64,000 nt of DNA from Candidatus Poribacteria bacterium (GTDB lineage: Bacteria; Poribacteria; WGA-4E; WGA-3G): the NCBI GenBank assembly GCA_022827885.1, contig JAJEIP010000120.1, forward strand, positions 1 through 64,000. The letters are read 5' to 3'. This document shows positions 25,225-34,716 of the stretch, one piece after another (within the stretch, counting starts at the first letter, position 1; each line of letters begins with the position of its first letter). The notes under the pieces are model-generated. The model was not told where the DNA came from, did not search any database, and was given only the letters and a program-made list of their open reading frames with translations. The position numbers were made by a program, and so were the translations under genes.

Positions 25225-27939
25225 CTATTTCAGGATAAGCATCTTTCGCAAGGATGAAATACCCGCTGCTTGTAATTGATAGAAGTAGATACCGCTGGCG
25301 ACACACTCCCCTAAAGCATTGCGTCCATCCCAATACGCCGCACGACTCCGACTCGTGTAAAAACCTGGGACTTGATGTCCTAACACCAACTGCCGAACGA
25401 CGACACCGCGCCCATCGTAAATCGTAATCTGCACATCGCTTGCCTTCGCTAACTGATACGGTATCCACGTTTCTGGGTTGAATGGGTTCGGATAGTTGGC
25501 GAGGAGTTGCGTCTCAGTCGGACGAATGGATGCCAAAAGGCTTTGGAAGAAGGCGATGGCGTGTGCGTATTTCATTGAGCCATCGCTTTCGGCGCGCAAG
25601 ATGTCAATCTGCATCGCAAGCTGGCCAGGATCCAAAGCGGTTACTGTCTCTCCGAATGATGGTGCAGCTGCAGCGACGGGATCGTCAAGGTCTTCAATGA
25701 CAAGGAGCACGTCTGCTATGTCGACGGTGCCGTCGGCATTGACATCAAAGTTCGGGTTCGCTGGTGGACTTTCGCCGAGGGCGGTTATGACCAAAAGCAG
25801 ATCGGTTTTGTTCACTTTCTTATCCTGATTGACATCAGCAGCTGGGACTTCAGTAGGCTCTGCGGGGGGTGCAGGCGTATCTGTTGGGACGGGAGGTGTT
25901 GCTGAAATGCCAAGAACGATGTTGCTTGGGGACGCTAAACTTGTGACGACAGGCTGGTCTCCTGAGCCATCAAGATTTCTCCGATGGATTTCGCCAGACG
26001 GAATTGTCAGATAGAGTGAATTACGCACAGTATCAACAGCGATGCTGGTAGGCGCGATTGACAACGTTTCGAGGACTTCACGATTAAAGCCATTGAGATC
26101 GGCGCGTTGGAGCTCCCCTTTATTCTCTCGTGTTCCGTTTGTCCAATAGAGTTTGCCATTGATAACGGCAAGAGGCACCGGTTCTGTCAAGTTATTGATG
26201 ACATATTGGACGCTTGAACCGTCGAGGTTCGCTCGCCGGATACGCCTAAATCCTTCCGTTGTCTCTATCCAATACACTTTGCCATCCGCTACATCCAAGG
26301 TGAGATGCCTTGGCGCATTTAAATCTGTAATAAGGTTGGATTGGAAGTTTGAGCCATCAAGGTTCATCCGTTGGATTTTCCCCCAACCGTTTGCCAAGTA
26401 GAGTTTCCCATTTGCAGCGTCAAGCGCGATACTATGAGGGACGCTTGTGAGATTCTTGACGAGTTTCACATTTGTTCCATCCAGGTTCGCGCCTCTAATC
26501 CTACCCGTTCTATCGCCTGTTTTTTCTGTCCAATAGAGTTTTCCGCCCATCATATCAACAGCGAGACTCGTCGCATTTTTGACAGTGGGGACAAGGTTTT
26601 CCACTTCATCACCGATGAGACGGTGAAGGGTACCGGTCGTTGCACCTACCCAATAAATTGGTGGACGTTGTGCCGCTTCGAGGTGAACAACTGGGGATAA
26701 CGGAGGTATCTCAATATCCAAGTCCAAATTGGAATTCCGATTATGGAGTGTGCGGAGCGGAGACATATCCTGAATTGGATTTCCTCTGAGAGTTAACTCC
26801 TCTAATTGGGTCAAATTTGCAAGGGGTGTAACATTCCTAATTTGGTTATGCTCAAGATGCAAAACCTTTAACTGGGTCAAATTTGCCAATGGAGTAATAT
26901 CGCTAATGTTACTGTTCCACAAATGTAAGTGCGTTAAGTGGTTCATATTGGCGACCAAGGTAACATTGCCGCTAATGTCATTATCCCATAGAGCCAATCT
27001 CCTTAAGTCAGTCAAGTTCGCAAGAGGTGCAAAGTCAGAAATCGGGTTAGCAGCGATATATAAGAGTGTTAATTGCGTCAAATTTGCCAATGGACTGATG
27101 TCGCGTACCTTGTTAACCTCTAATATCAATTCCTTCAGTCTTTTCAAATTAGCGAGTGGGCGGATATCCGTAATCTGATTCTTTCTAAGTTCCAAGAACT
27201 CCAATCGCGTCGCATGTTCCAACCCAGTAAGGTTCTTTATCTGACCCTCCTTAGCGTCAAGTCTCGTTAGTCTCTGCATCGCTTGTTGGGTGATAGGTGC
27301 GTTTGTCCCTAAACCCAATGCTTTCCGCACAGCTGCTGCTAACTTCGCATCTGGGATTGACACAACATCTTCGGCAGGAACTGGTAGTGGTTCGGCGGGC
27401 GGCGGTGCAACGGCAGGTTCTGGCGGAACGGCAGACGGAGCAATTGTTATGAGAAGTGGTTCTTCTACCACTATATTGAATGTTCCCCGAGTGGTCGTGA
27501 CAGTCCCTGCCATACGGATTGTACCCGTACCAACACCAACAGCTTCGACGGTGAAATCACGAAAAATCATCAGCAAGGATCTTGGGGTTACCTCCGATAC
27601 GGTGAATGTAAATGGACCCGTGCGAGCGTCCTCTGTCTCAAGTTCCACATAAGACTCACGGGAAAGCCGTCTCCATTGAATAATTTCATGAGGAAGGGAG
27701 TAAGTTATTTTGCACCCAATAATCGTATCTGGAATGTCGCCGACTAAATCCGTTACGGCGGTAGTTATACCGGCATAGTATACCAGAGTATCTCCGACTT
27801 TCGCGGGGTCCGGATTGGTGGTCTGTCCGCCTGTGAAACCGTAATACGTTATAACGCTCGCAGCGGTCGCGGTGAAAGGGATACAAAGTATCATTAGGGC
27901 TGTAATGCAGATTAAGGTCATTTTCAAATTCTTCTTCAT
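25225..27939 (-). CDS. Secreted multidomain protein: LRR, YWTD-type propeller, dockerin-like repeats, C-terminal sorting domain
   Basis: A 904-residue exported protein. Residues 1-27 are a signal peptide. A beta-rich region to ~165 is followed by a Pro-rich linker. Internalin-like leucine-rich repeats (NLTQLxxLxLxxNxIxDxxPLA) cover about 230-415. LDLR-type YWTD-like propeller units (KLYWTxxxG) cover about 435-690. Two dockerin/EF-hand-like loops (DVNQDKKVNKTD, DVNADGTVDIAD) lie near 705-755. The C-terminus NYPNPFNPETWIPYQL...GIYFYQLQA is a FlgD-like or type IX-style sorting segment typical of Poribacteria-like genomes. The probable role is surface adhesion or binding. Confidence 0.88.
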   Translation of the reverse strand: MKKNLKMTLICITALMILCIPFTATAASVITYYGFTGGQTTNPDPAKVGDTLVYYAGITTAVTDLVGDIPDTIIGCKITYSLPHEIIQWRRLSRESYVELETEDARTGPFTFTVSEVTPRSLLMIFRDFTVEAVGVGTGTIRMAGTVTTTRGTFNIVVEEPLLITIAPSAVPPEPAVAPPPAEPLPVPAEDVVSIPDAKLAAAVRKALGLGTNAPITQQAMQRLTRLDAKEGQIKNLTGLEHATRLEFLELRKNQITDIRPLANLKRLKELILEVNKVRDISPLANLTQLTLLYIAANPISDFAPLANLTDLRRLALWDNDISGNVTLVANMNHLTHLHLWNSNISDITPLANLTQLKVLHLEHNQIRNVTPLANLTQLEELTLRGNPIQDMSPLRTLHNRNSNLDLDIEIPPLSPVVHLEAAQRPPIYWVGATTGTLHRLIGDEVENLVPTVKNATSLAVDMMGGKLYWTEKTGDRTGRIRGANLDGTNVKLVKNLTSVPHSIALDAANGKLYLANGWGKIQRMNLDGSNFQSNLITDLNAPRHLTLDVADGKVYWIETTEGFRRIRRANLDGSSVQYVINNLTEPVPLAVINGKLYWTNGTRENKGELQRADLNGFNREVLETLSIAPTSIAVDTVRNSLYLTIPSGEIHRRNLDGSGDQPVVTSLASPSNIVLGISATPPVPTDTPAPPAEPTEVPAADVNQDKKVNKTDLLLVITALGESPPANPNFDVNADGTVDIADVLLVIEDLDDPVAAAAPSFGETVTALDPGQLAMQIDILRAESDGSMKYAHAIAFFQSLLASIRPTETQLLANYPNPFNPETWIPYQLAKASDVQITIYDGRGVVVRQLVLGHQVPGFYTSRSRAAYWDGRNALGECVASGIYFYQLQAAGISSLRKMLILK

Positions 27940-28051
27940 AACTTATTTTTTCCTTTCCAGTGAATTGTGGAAATATGAGGATTTTTGTTAAATAATCCAT
28001 GTTATTCATGTTCCATCCAGTTTCAATTTTTAGGATGGCTTCTATGGTAAG

Positions 28052-28067
28052 GCGCAATGAATTGCGC
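28052..28067. repeat. Palindrome GCGCAAT-GA-ATTGCGC
   Basis: Perfect 7 bp inverted repeat with a 2-nt loop. A partial echo, TTTGCGCTACGAAAC, is at 28159-28173 in the same gap. Confidence 0.6.
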
Positions 28068-28432
28068 TACTACGAACCTAATTGATTTTCAGGTTCAAAT
28101 TTGTGCTTCAATTTGTGCTTCTATAGATTACCGAAATATTTTATGAAACTTCATAAAGTTTGCGCTACGAAACTTCTGTAGATAAGGCACCACCTGGGAT
28201 AAAAAACGGTGTCTGGCTACCTAAATCTTGCCCGTAGCCACTCGCGTCCAGTGATAATAAGACTTATTTTATTATTTTTAACGCAAGTTGCTATCTACAT
28301 TTCTAACCAAGAAAGGTTTGCACACTCTCTATTTTCACATACGTTAATAGGATATAGTACCCCAATTTCATTTTCTGTCAAATTTTAAATCGCTATGACT
28401 TCAATATTAATCAGGGTTAGTCGTTAGTTATA

Positions 28433-28480
28433 TTAGGTCATTATTTTTCTATTAAAAATAACAAAATAATAATGTCCTAA
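28433..28480. repeat. 48 bp AT-rich inverted repeat
   Basis: TTAGGTCATTATTTTT at the left end pairs with AAAATAATAATGTCCTAA at the right end, with one mismatch and one bulge. The centre is AT-only apart from single C residues. It is upstream of the sbcD promoter. Confidence 0.6.
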
Positions 28481-28516
28481 TCAGGAAAATCGCAATACGT
28501 CCTAAACGAATCTATT

Positions 28517-28545
28517 TGAAAATAATTCTGAAATTTGGTATGATA
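28517..28545 (+). promoter_or_regulatory. Sigma-70 promoter of sbcDC
   Basis: TTGAAA (28517-28522) and TATGAT (28540-28545) are 17 bp apart. The in-frame TTG at 28516 overlaps the -35 box, which rules out the longest sbcD frame. Confidence 0.65.
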
Positions 28546-28593
28546 CTTGTACTCTATCTTCAGCATACGCCTTGGTGTAATTCACAGACGACT

Positions 28594-29766
28594 ATGAAAA
28601 TCATGCACACCGCCGATTGGCACATCGGTCAACGACTCCATGAACGCTCCCGACTTGATGAACACGCACAATTCTTGGAGTGGCTCCTTGAAACGATTCA
28701 GGAACGTAAGGTCGATCTCCTCCTCGTTTCCGGCGATATTTTTGATACGTCCCTTCCGTCAGCAGAAGCAACGAACCTCTATTATCGGTTTCTCTACCGC
28801 CTTTTCGATGAAACTGGTGCTTATGCGGTAATCACCGCAGGTAATCATGATTCCGCCCGACATCTGGAAGCCCCACGAGAATTTCTGAAGATGGGAAGGA
28901 TTCACGTCGTCGGTCTGGCAGCCGAGGCATCCGAATGTGTATTCTCCTTCCCACCCGACGACCCACGGGTTACAGTTGCCGCTGTTCCCTACCTTGCCGA
29001 GACAGAACTCCCCCATGTCTCTTATGAGACGGAGATAGAAAAGAGCGAACGGTATCGAGAACGCCTCAAATCGTTCTATGCCGATTGTGTTGCTGCCATG
29101 CCAGCGAAACTCCCTAAAATTCTGATGGGACATCTCTTCGTTCAAGGTGGGAAAACAAGCGATTCCGAGCGGAATGTCCAGATTGGCGGAGCGACCGCTA
29201 CACACGCTAACGATTTTCCAGACGGTGTAGATTATGTTGCGCTTGGGCACCTCCATAGACCGCAAGCCATCAAAGGTGCGGCTTATCCGATCCGGTACTC
29301 AGGCTCACCAATTCCGCTACGTTTCAACGAGACGGATTATCGCAAAGCCGTCTATTTGCTGGCGTTATCCGATGATGGGACGCTGGCGTTAGATGAAACA
29401 ATTGAGGTGCCTGTTTTCAAGGAACTGTGTACTGTTGAAGGTGATGAGAATTCCATCCTTTGGGAAGCAGGAACGGGGACATGGGATGGCAAATACATTC
29501 AAGTGAAACTAAAATTAAACCAACCAACCGTTGGTATCGGTGATAAAATTCGTCAAGCCTTCAACGATCGCGGTGGTGAGGTGCTAAGCGTTGAAGTTGA
29601 ACCGCCAGAGACAACACCTGGATCTCAAATTTCCGTTGAGGATATGAAGCGTCCCGAAGAAATCTTTGAACAATTTTACAAGACAAAATTCGATGGTGAA
29701 CTCCCCGATGAAACCTTAGCACAGACATTCAGTGAATTGCTCCAGATGGTTGAGGAGACGCGATGA
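28594..29766 (+). CDS. sbcD: Exonuclease SbcCD, subunit D (Mre11-like)
   Basis: Manganese-dependent nuclease subunit of the SbcCD complex, which opens hairpins and processes blocked double-strand ends. The 390-residue protein carries the phosphoesterase motifs in order: TADWHIG (residues 6-12), LVSGDIFD, TAGNHDS, GHLFVQGG and LGHLHRPQ. The start ATG at 28594 gives the usual MKIMHTADWH N-terminus. The stop overlaps the start of sbcC by 4 bp (ATGA), so the two subunits are translationally coupled. A clear promoter lies about 50 bp upstream. Confidence 0.96.
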   Translation: MKIMHTADWHIGQRLHERSRLDEHAQFLEWLLETIQERKVDLLLVSGDIFDTSLPSAEATNLYYRFLYRLFDETGAYAVITAGNHDSARHLEAPREFLKMGRIHVVGLAAEASECVFSFPPDDPRVTVAAVPYLAETELPHVSYETEIEKSERYRERLKSFYADCVAAMPAKLPKILMGHLFVQGGKTSDSERNVQIGGATATHANDFPDGVDYVALGHLHRPQAIKGAAYPIRYSGSPIPLRFNETDYRKAVYLLALSDDGTLALDETIEVPVFKELCTVEGDENSILWEAGTGTWDGKYIQVKLKLNQPTVGIGDKIRQAFNDRGGEVLSVEVEPPETTPGSQISVEDMKRPEEIFEQFYKTKFDGELPDETLAQTFSELLQMVEETR

Positions 29767-32700
29767 AAATATGTAAATTAAAACTTAAGAACCTAAACAG
29801 TTTTCGGGAAGTAGTTGAACTCGATTTTGAAAAGTCACCATTAGATGAGGCATCTCTCGTGGCGATTACCGGTCCGACAGGCGCAGGGAAGACGACGTTA
29901 TTAGATGCAATTTGCGTCGCACTCTACGGGAAAACCCCGCGTTTGACCGGACAAGGCAGCCAAAATCCGAAGCACCTTATCAGTCATGGCGAAAAAGAAG
30001 GGTTCGCTGAAGTCCATTTTGTCGCAAACAATACCCATTATATCGCCACGTGGTCTGTTAAACAGGGGAGTTCTCCAAAAGGACAGTTGCTGTATGCGGA
30101 GGATGGAAAATTAATCAGTGATAAACTGTCAAGCCGCGGTAAATCTCTCGGTTCGAGCCAAAACACGGTAAGCGAAGAAGTTGCAACGATCTTGGGACTT
30201 GATTTTGATGCTTTCAGGCGCTCCGTTATGTTGGCACAAGGGGAGTTTGCAGCGTTTTTAAAGGCGGGTGACGAAGAAAGACGGCGAATTCTGGAGGCGA
30301 CTGCCGGGATCGGTATCTATGATGAACTAAAAAAGGTGTTAAATGAGAAGATTAGCGAGGTTGAGGGAGCGAATACCGATGTCCTTGACAAATTGAACAA
30401 AATCCCGGAAGCCTCTCACGAGCAACTCACGGAAGCCGAGACAGAATTTGATAATTTACACGCGGAAGCCAAGGCGTTAGGGAAACAAAGCCAGCAAATT
30501 CAGCAGAAGAAAGATCGGGAAACGAAACGCAAAGAGGACTACGAGAAATTTCAGGCTTCAGAAAAGCGTCAGGAAGCACTTTTAGACGAGCAGACCGAGA
30601 TTGATACGCGCCGTGCCGAAAAGGAAAACGCCGAGCGTGCCGAGCGTCTTCGTCCTGAAAAACAAGCGTTTGATACCGCAACATTGGAACTCGAAAACGC
30701 AGATAAAGCCCTCTGTGCAGCAACGACTCAGAAAACGGAAGCAAAAAATCAGGCTGAAACCAACCAAGCCGATTTTGATAAAAAGGAGGCGGCATATCAG
30801 ACTGCATCTGCTGACCGGGATCGGAAGGTAAAACTTTACAATACTGCAAAATCAGAGGTGCAACAGGCATCGACTCAATTTGCTGAAGCGAATAAACGGA
30901 TGCCTCAACTGGTGGATATGGATAACCAGATGAATACCTTGAAAAACAAATTAGCCGACCAGGAGACAGAGCAAACCCAATTGCAAAAGCAGATCGACGA
31001 GACTCAAATTTTCTTAGACGCGAATCCACTGCCATTAGACCGACAACAACGCCTTACGCGGGCAACCGGTTTTCTGGCACAACTCGATTCGCAAACAGAT
31101 CAGTTGGAAACCGCCTCGACGAGCAAAGGACAGCAGGAAAACAAAGTATCGTCGTTAAAACGTAAAATCAAAAAGTTATCTGATACTCACACTAACCTCT
31201 TTTCCGAGAAAGCAGATGCAGAGACTACGTTAGAAGCAGCTTCTACTCAATTGAACGCGTTGCTCGAAACTGGCACTCAAGACGAATGGAATACCCGAAA
31301 ACAGCAAGCAACCAAAGCGCAGCCTATTGCACAGAAATATGAGGCGACGATAGATAACTTAGCAGATTCTGAAAACCGTTTGCGCGAATTAAATCATGAA
31401 AAGGCAGCCTTAGATACTGCTCTTGATCAGATTGAAACCGAATTAGACCGACATACAGAGGCGCATCAGCTTGCAGTAGAAGCGGTCCAACACTGCGAAG
31501 ATGAACTAAAGTCGCTGATGTGGGCGAATCCGATCAATGAATTTCGACAGCATCTTCACACCGGAGAACCCTGTTTGGTGTGTGGAGCGACGGAACATCC
31601 GTTCGCTGATGCCGTGGAACCTGAAGGCGAGGAACTGCTACAAGACGCTGAGAACGCTTTAGTGGATGCGAAAACAGACGCAGATAAGGCACACGCGCGA
31701 CTACAGGCTTTGCAGAAAAAGCATATCCAAACTGAACAGAATAAACGCAACACGACTGAACAAATTGAGAATTGTAAGACGGAAATAACAGCACTCCGAG
31801 ACAACGAGAAGGCACAGTTTCTCGCGGAGTGGCAGGAAATCTACCCCGATATTGAGATTTCATCTGACTGGACAGCCGAGCAGATTACAGAGGCGGACAC
31901 TGCTATTGCTGACATTGTAGAAGCCGAGCAAGCACACACCCAGGCATCACACGCTTGTGAAACGGCAGCGCAATTACTTGAAAGCTGTGAAAGCAGCATT
32001 GAGAGCGAGAGTCAATCTTTGAACGAAGCGAAAGACCAATTACAGGATGTCAATAATAATGTTGAAGATTTGAAAGTTGTCGTTGCAGACATTGAAACCA
32101 GTTTATGGGATTTATTGCCCAAGATATTTCACTGCGCTACACCGAAAGAGGCTAAAGATCTATTCGAGAATAAGATAAAGGAAGTTGAGGCGCGTGAAAA
32201 CGAACTTAATACCGCTGATACACAACACCAGGTGCTTGAAACTAATATAGCAGCGACCCAAAGCAACCTTGAAGACCTGAAAGATCGCTGTGAGACATTG
32301 CAAGCCGAAGTAGACGAGTATCAGCGCGAAGGAGAGACGCTTTTAGAGATCGTTCGTGACAGAACTGATGGATTGGAAACCGAAGATGAGATTAACGCCG
32401 CCATTGACGCCTTAGAGACCGAGGTGAAGAAAAAAGAAAATGCGCGGGCCGAAGCTGATCAGCAATTACAGAAGAACCGAGATATATTAATCAAAAATCA
32501 GACTGCCCACAAGGGTTGCGAAGATCGGTATAAAGAATGCGGGGAAAAGTTTGAAATAGCACATGATGCTTACTTTGTGAAGTTAAGTGAGGCAGGATTC
32601 GACTCACCAGAAGCACACGACAACGCCTTCCGAGATGATGACCAGATACAAGATTTAACCAATCAAATTGATACTCACGAAGGCGAAAAGCAGCAGCTTG

Positions 32701-33410
32701 AGGTAGAGATCACCAAGTTGCGAACCCGATTTGAGGAAACGCCGTTCGATCCAAAAGCATTGGGACGAATTGAAGTTCAAGTAGAAGAAATTGGAGAGCA
32801 ACTTCAAGCAGCACAGCAGGAAGTTGGTGCGCAACAGCAGAGAATTGACAACTTAAAAGATGCCCTTGAAAAACGGGAGGCTCTCAGTAGTGAAATCGCT
32901 GCAGCGGAATCAGAATTGATGCGTTGGAAAAGGCTACGGGAGATAATCCCTGCTAACGACTTACGCGATTTTGCTTTGGAGATTATGTTCAGGCAAATGG
33001 GGAATTTAGCGAACGACCAGTTGCGTTACCTCACCTCTGAACGTTACCAACTTAAAGTTGAGGGGATCGGTGATTTGACTGTTATCGACCGATGGAACGC
33101 CAACGAGGAACGTCCTGTTGAAACCCTCTCTGGCGGGGAATCGTTCCTGACGAGCCTTGCTTTGGCACTCGCACTTGCGGATCTGAGCCGCGGACGCGCA
33201 CAACTCAATTCGCTGTTTCTTGACGAAGGATTCGGTACCCTCGATACCGAGACACTTGACGTTGCTATCGCTGCCTTGGAAGGACTCCGCATGCAAGGAC
33301 GGAGCATCTTTCTCATCAGCCACATTCAGGAGTTAACGAGACGTTTGCCTGTCAAAATCAACGTTAGAAAACGGGGGAACGGCAGTTCATCTATTGATAT
33401 TCGAGGTTAA
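29763..33410 (+). CDS. sbcC: Exonuclease SbcCD, subunit C (Rad50-like ATPase)
   Basis: SMC-like ATPase of 1215 residues that works with SbcD. Walker A (GPTGAGKTTLLDA) is at about 37-49. Long coiled coils run to and from the zinc hook CLVC (Cys604 and Cys607), almost exactly mid-protein. The ABC signature LSGGESFLTSLALALAL and Walker B LFLDEGFGTLD are near 1120-1160. It is complete and somewhat longer than the E. coli protein (about 1050). A sugar isomerase-like gene follows after 22 bp and may be co-transcribed. Confidence 0.96.
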   Translation: MKICKLKLKNLNSFREVVELDFEKSPLDEASLVAITGPTGAGKTTLLDAICVALYGKTPRLTGQGSQNPKHLISHGEKEGFAEVHFVANNTHYIATWSVKQGSSPKGQLLYAEDGKLISDKLSSRGKSLGSSQNTVSEEVATILGLDFDAFRRSVMLAQGEFAAFLKAGDEERRRILEATAGIGIYDELKKVLNEKISEVEGANTDVLDKLNKIPEASHEQLTEAETEFDNLHAEAKALGKQSQQIQQKKDRETKRKEDYEKFQASEKRQEALLDEQTEIDTRRAEKENAERAERLRPEKQAFDTATLELENADKALCAATTQKTEAKNQAETNQADFDKKEAAYQTASADRDRKVKLYNTAKSEVQQASTQFAEANKRMPQLVDMDNQMNTLKNKLADQETEQTQLQKQIDETQIFLDANPLPLDRQQRLTRATGFLAQLDSQTDQLETASTSKGQQENKVSSLKRKIKKLSDTHTNLFSEKADAETTLEAASTQLNALLETGTQDEWNTRKQQATKAQPIAQKYEATIDNLADSENRLRELNHEKAALDTALDQIETELDRHTEAHQLAVEAVQHCEDELKSLMWANPINEFRQHLHTGEPCLVCGATEHPFADAVEPEGEELLQDAENALVDAKTDADKAHARLQALQKKHIQTEQNKRNTTEQIENCKTEITALRDNEKAQFLAEWQEIYPDIEISSDWTAEQITEADTAIADIVEAEQAHTQASHACETAAQLLESCESSIESESQSLNEAKDQLQDVNNNVEDLKVVVADIETSLWDLLPKIFHCATPKEAKDLFENKIKEVEARENELNTADTQHQVLETNIAATQSNLEDLKDRCETLQAEVDEYQREGETLLEIVRDRTDGLETEDEINAAIDALETEVKKKENARAEADQQLQKNRDILIKNQTAHKGCEDRYKECGEKFEIAHDAYFVKLSEAGFDSPEAHDNAFRDDDQIQDLTNQIDTHEGEKQQLEVEITKLRTRFEETPFDPKALGRIEVQVEEIGEQLQAAQQEVGAQQQRIDNLKDALEKREALSSEIAAAESELMRWKRLREIIPANDLRDFALEIMFRQMGNLANDQLRYLTSERYQLKVEGIGDLTVIDRWNANEERPVETLSGGESFLTSLALALALADLSRGRAQLNSLFLDEGFGTLDTETLDVAIAALEGLRMQGRSIFLISHIQELTRRLPVKINVRKRGNGSSSIDIRG

Positions 33411-33432
33411 TCTAACAAAATTGGAGGCTTAC

Positions 33433-34191
33433 ATGCGATTTGGTTTTATGTCGTCTGTGTGTCCGCCGTTAACACTGGCAGAACTCATTGACAAAGCGAA
33501 ACACTACAATTACAAACACTTAGAACTCCGCGTAGAGTGGGATCACGGGCACGGCGTGGAGTTGGATTCCACACCGCAGCAGCTACAGGAAGCACGCCAC
33601 CGTTTTACCGACAGCGGTATTGAACTCTCCTGTATCGCGACTGGGGTACGATTCATAGATCCCGACGCGCAAAAACGCGCCGAACAGGTGGAGTTGCTCA
33701 AACGGTATATAGATTTGTCCGAAACGATGGGCGCCAAGAATATTCGGATTTTCGGGGATCGGGTGCCAGAAACCCCTGTTGAGGTGTCTCAGACTTTGGA
33801 TTGGGAAGCGGAAGGCATTCGTGCTTGCGACGGCTTAGCAGGCGATGCAGGCGTTGCGCTCTGTTTGGAGACACACGGCAATCTCATCGCGAGTTACGTA
33901 ACGGAGACTTTACATCGAGCGGAAGCACAGCACACCTTTGCGAATTGGCACGCTGCACATCATGTTCGACACGGGGAACCCGTCAATGTAGCTTATGTAC
34001 ATCTGCGTGGCAAGGTGCGGCATGCCCATGTCAACTTCGGCGACAGTGGTCCCTTACCGGACACGGAAAAAGATTCGCTTACCCTGCTCTCACAGGACGG
34101 ATACGATGGATTTGTCTCCATAGAGGTTATTAATCCCCCGGATTCAGATGCAGTGCTGCAACGGCATATAGAACTCTACAACGCTTTGTAA
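33433..34191 (+). CDS. Sugar phosphate isomerase/epimerase (xylose isomerase-like TIM barrel)
   Basis: A 252-residue TIM barrel of the AP endonuclease 2 superfamily. Typical elements are KHLELRVEW early, SETMGAKNIRIFGD mid-protein, LCLETHGN with a metal-binding Glu, and GFVSIEVINPP near the end. Members isomerise or epimerise sugars and inositols using a divalent metal. TTGGAGG lies 5 nt before the ATG at 33433, which rules out the longer frame overlapping sbcC. The link to sbcDC is probably positional only. Confidence 0.82.
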   Translation: MRFGFMSSVCPPLTLAELIDKAKHYNYKHLELRVEWDHGHGVELDSTPQQLQEARHRFTDSGIELSCIATGVRFIDPDAQKRAEQVELLKRYIDLSETMGAKNIRIFGDRVPETPVEVSQTLDWEAEGIRACDGLAGDAGVALCLETHGNLIASYVTETLHRAEAQHTFANWHAAHHVRHGEPVNVAYVHLRGKVRHAHVNFGDSGPLPDTEKDSLTLLSQDGYDGFVSIEVINPPDSDAVLQRHIELYNAL

Positions 34192-34210
34192 GCACCTTGC
34201 AAGCAGTTTG

Positions 34211-34621
34211 TTAGGAATAAAGTGTTGCCGTTAGATTGCGTCTGCCACCGCTGTTTCGGAATTCGCACAGGTATATCCCCTGCCAGATCCCTAAATTCAG
34301 ACGGTGGTTAGTAATCGGGACAGAGACAGTGAAACCGACGAGCGAAGCTTTGATATGTGCCGGCATATCGTCATCGCCTTCGATTGTGTGTTTGTAGAAG
34401 GGTTCGCGTTCCTTGACGAGCCGATCGAAACTATTGGCGAAATCTTCACGGACGGTCGGATCGTCGTTTTCGTTGATAGTCAATCCCGCAGAAGTGTGCT
34501 TGATGAACAGGTGCAGGATACCTTCTTTCGGCAATTCACCGAGCGATTTCATAATTTCATCTGTAACGAGGTGGAAACCGCGCCGGTATTCGGGTAAGGT
34601 TATTTCAATCTGTTGTATCAA
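34211..34621 (-). CDS. yjbQ: YjbQ/UPF0047 family protein (secondary thiamine-phosphate synthase)
   Basis: A 136-residue member of the YjbQ family, a small enzyme with weak thiamine-phosphate synthase activity. Diagnostic blocks are FIKHTSAGLTINENDDP, DDMPAHIKASLVG and GIWQGIYLCEFRN. The frame begins with TTG at 34621, with GGAG 11 nt upstream; no later start gives the conserved IQQIEIT N-terminus. It is convergent with the TIM-barrel gene before it. Its physiological role is uncertain. Confidence 0.9.
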   Translation of the reverse strand: MIQQIEITLPEYRRGFHLVTDEIMKSLGELPKEGILHLFIKHTSAGLTINENDDPTVREDFANSFDRLVKEREPFYKHTIEGDDDMPAHIKASLVGFTVSVPITNHRLNLGIWQGIYLCEFRNSGGRRNLTATLYS

Positions 34622-34716
34622 TTTTTAATGTGCTCCAAGTTTACTGATGAATCTGGATGTATTATACCCAAATTGCTATTGCTGATGGTTGACTGTTATA
34701 AATATAAGGAGTTTTT

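Larger units (their letters stand above)
27940..28593. other. AT-rich divergent intergenic region
   Basis: No gene is evident in about 650 bp between the LRR gene (minus) and sbcD (plus). It contains a GCGCAAT-GA-ATTGCGC palindrome (28052-28067), an AATAAG-A-CTTATT palindrome near 28257, a long AT-rich inverted repeat (28433-28480) and the sbcD promoter (28517-28545). Confidence 0.7.

Noticed and set aside
28516-28593. N-terminal extension of SbcD from a TTG at 28516
   Set aside because: The TTG overlaps the -35 box of the promoter, and the family N-terminus begins at 28594.
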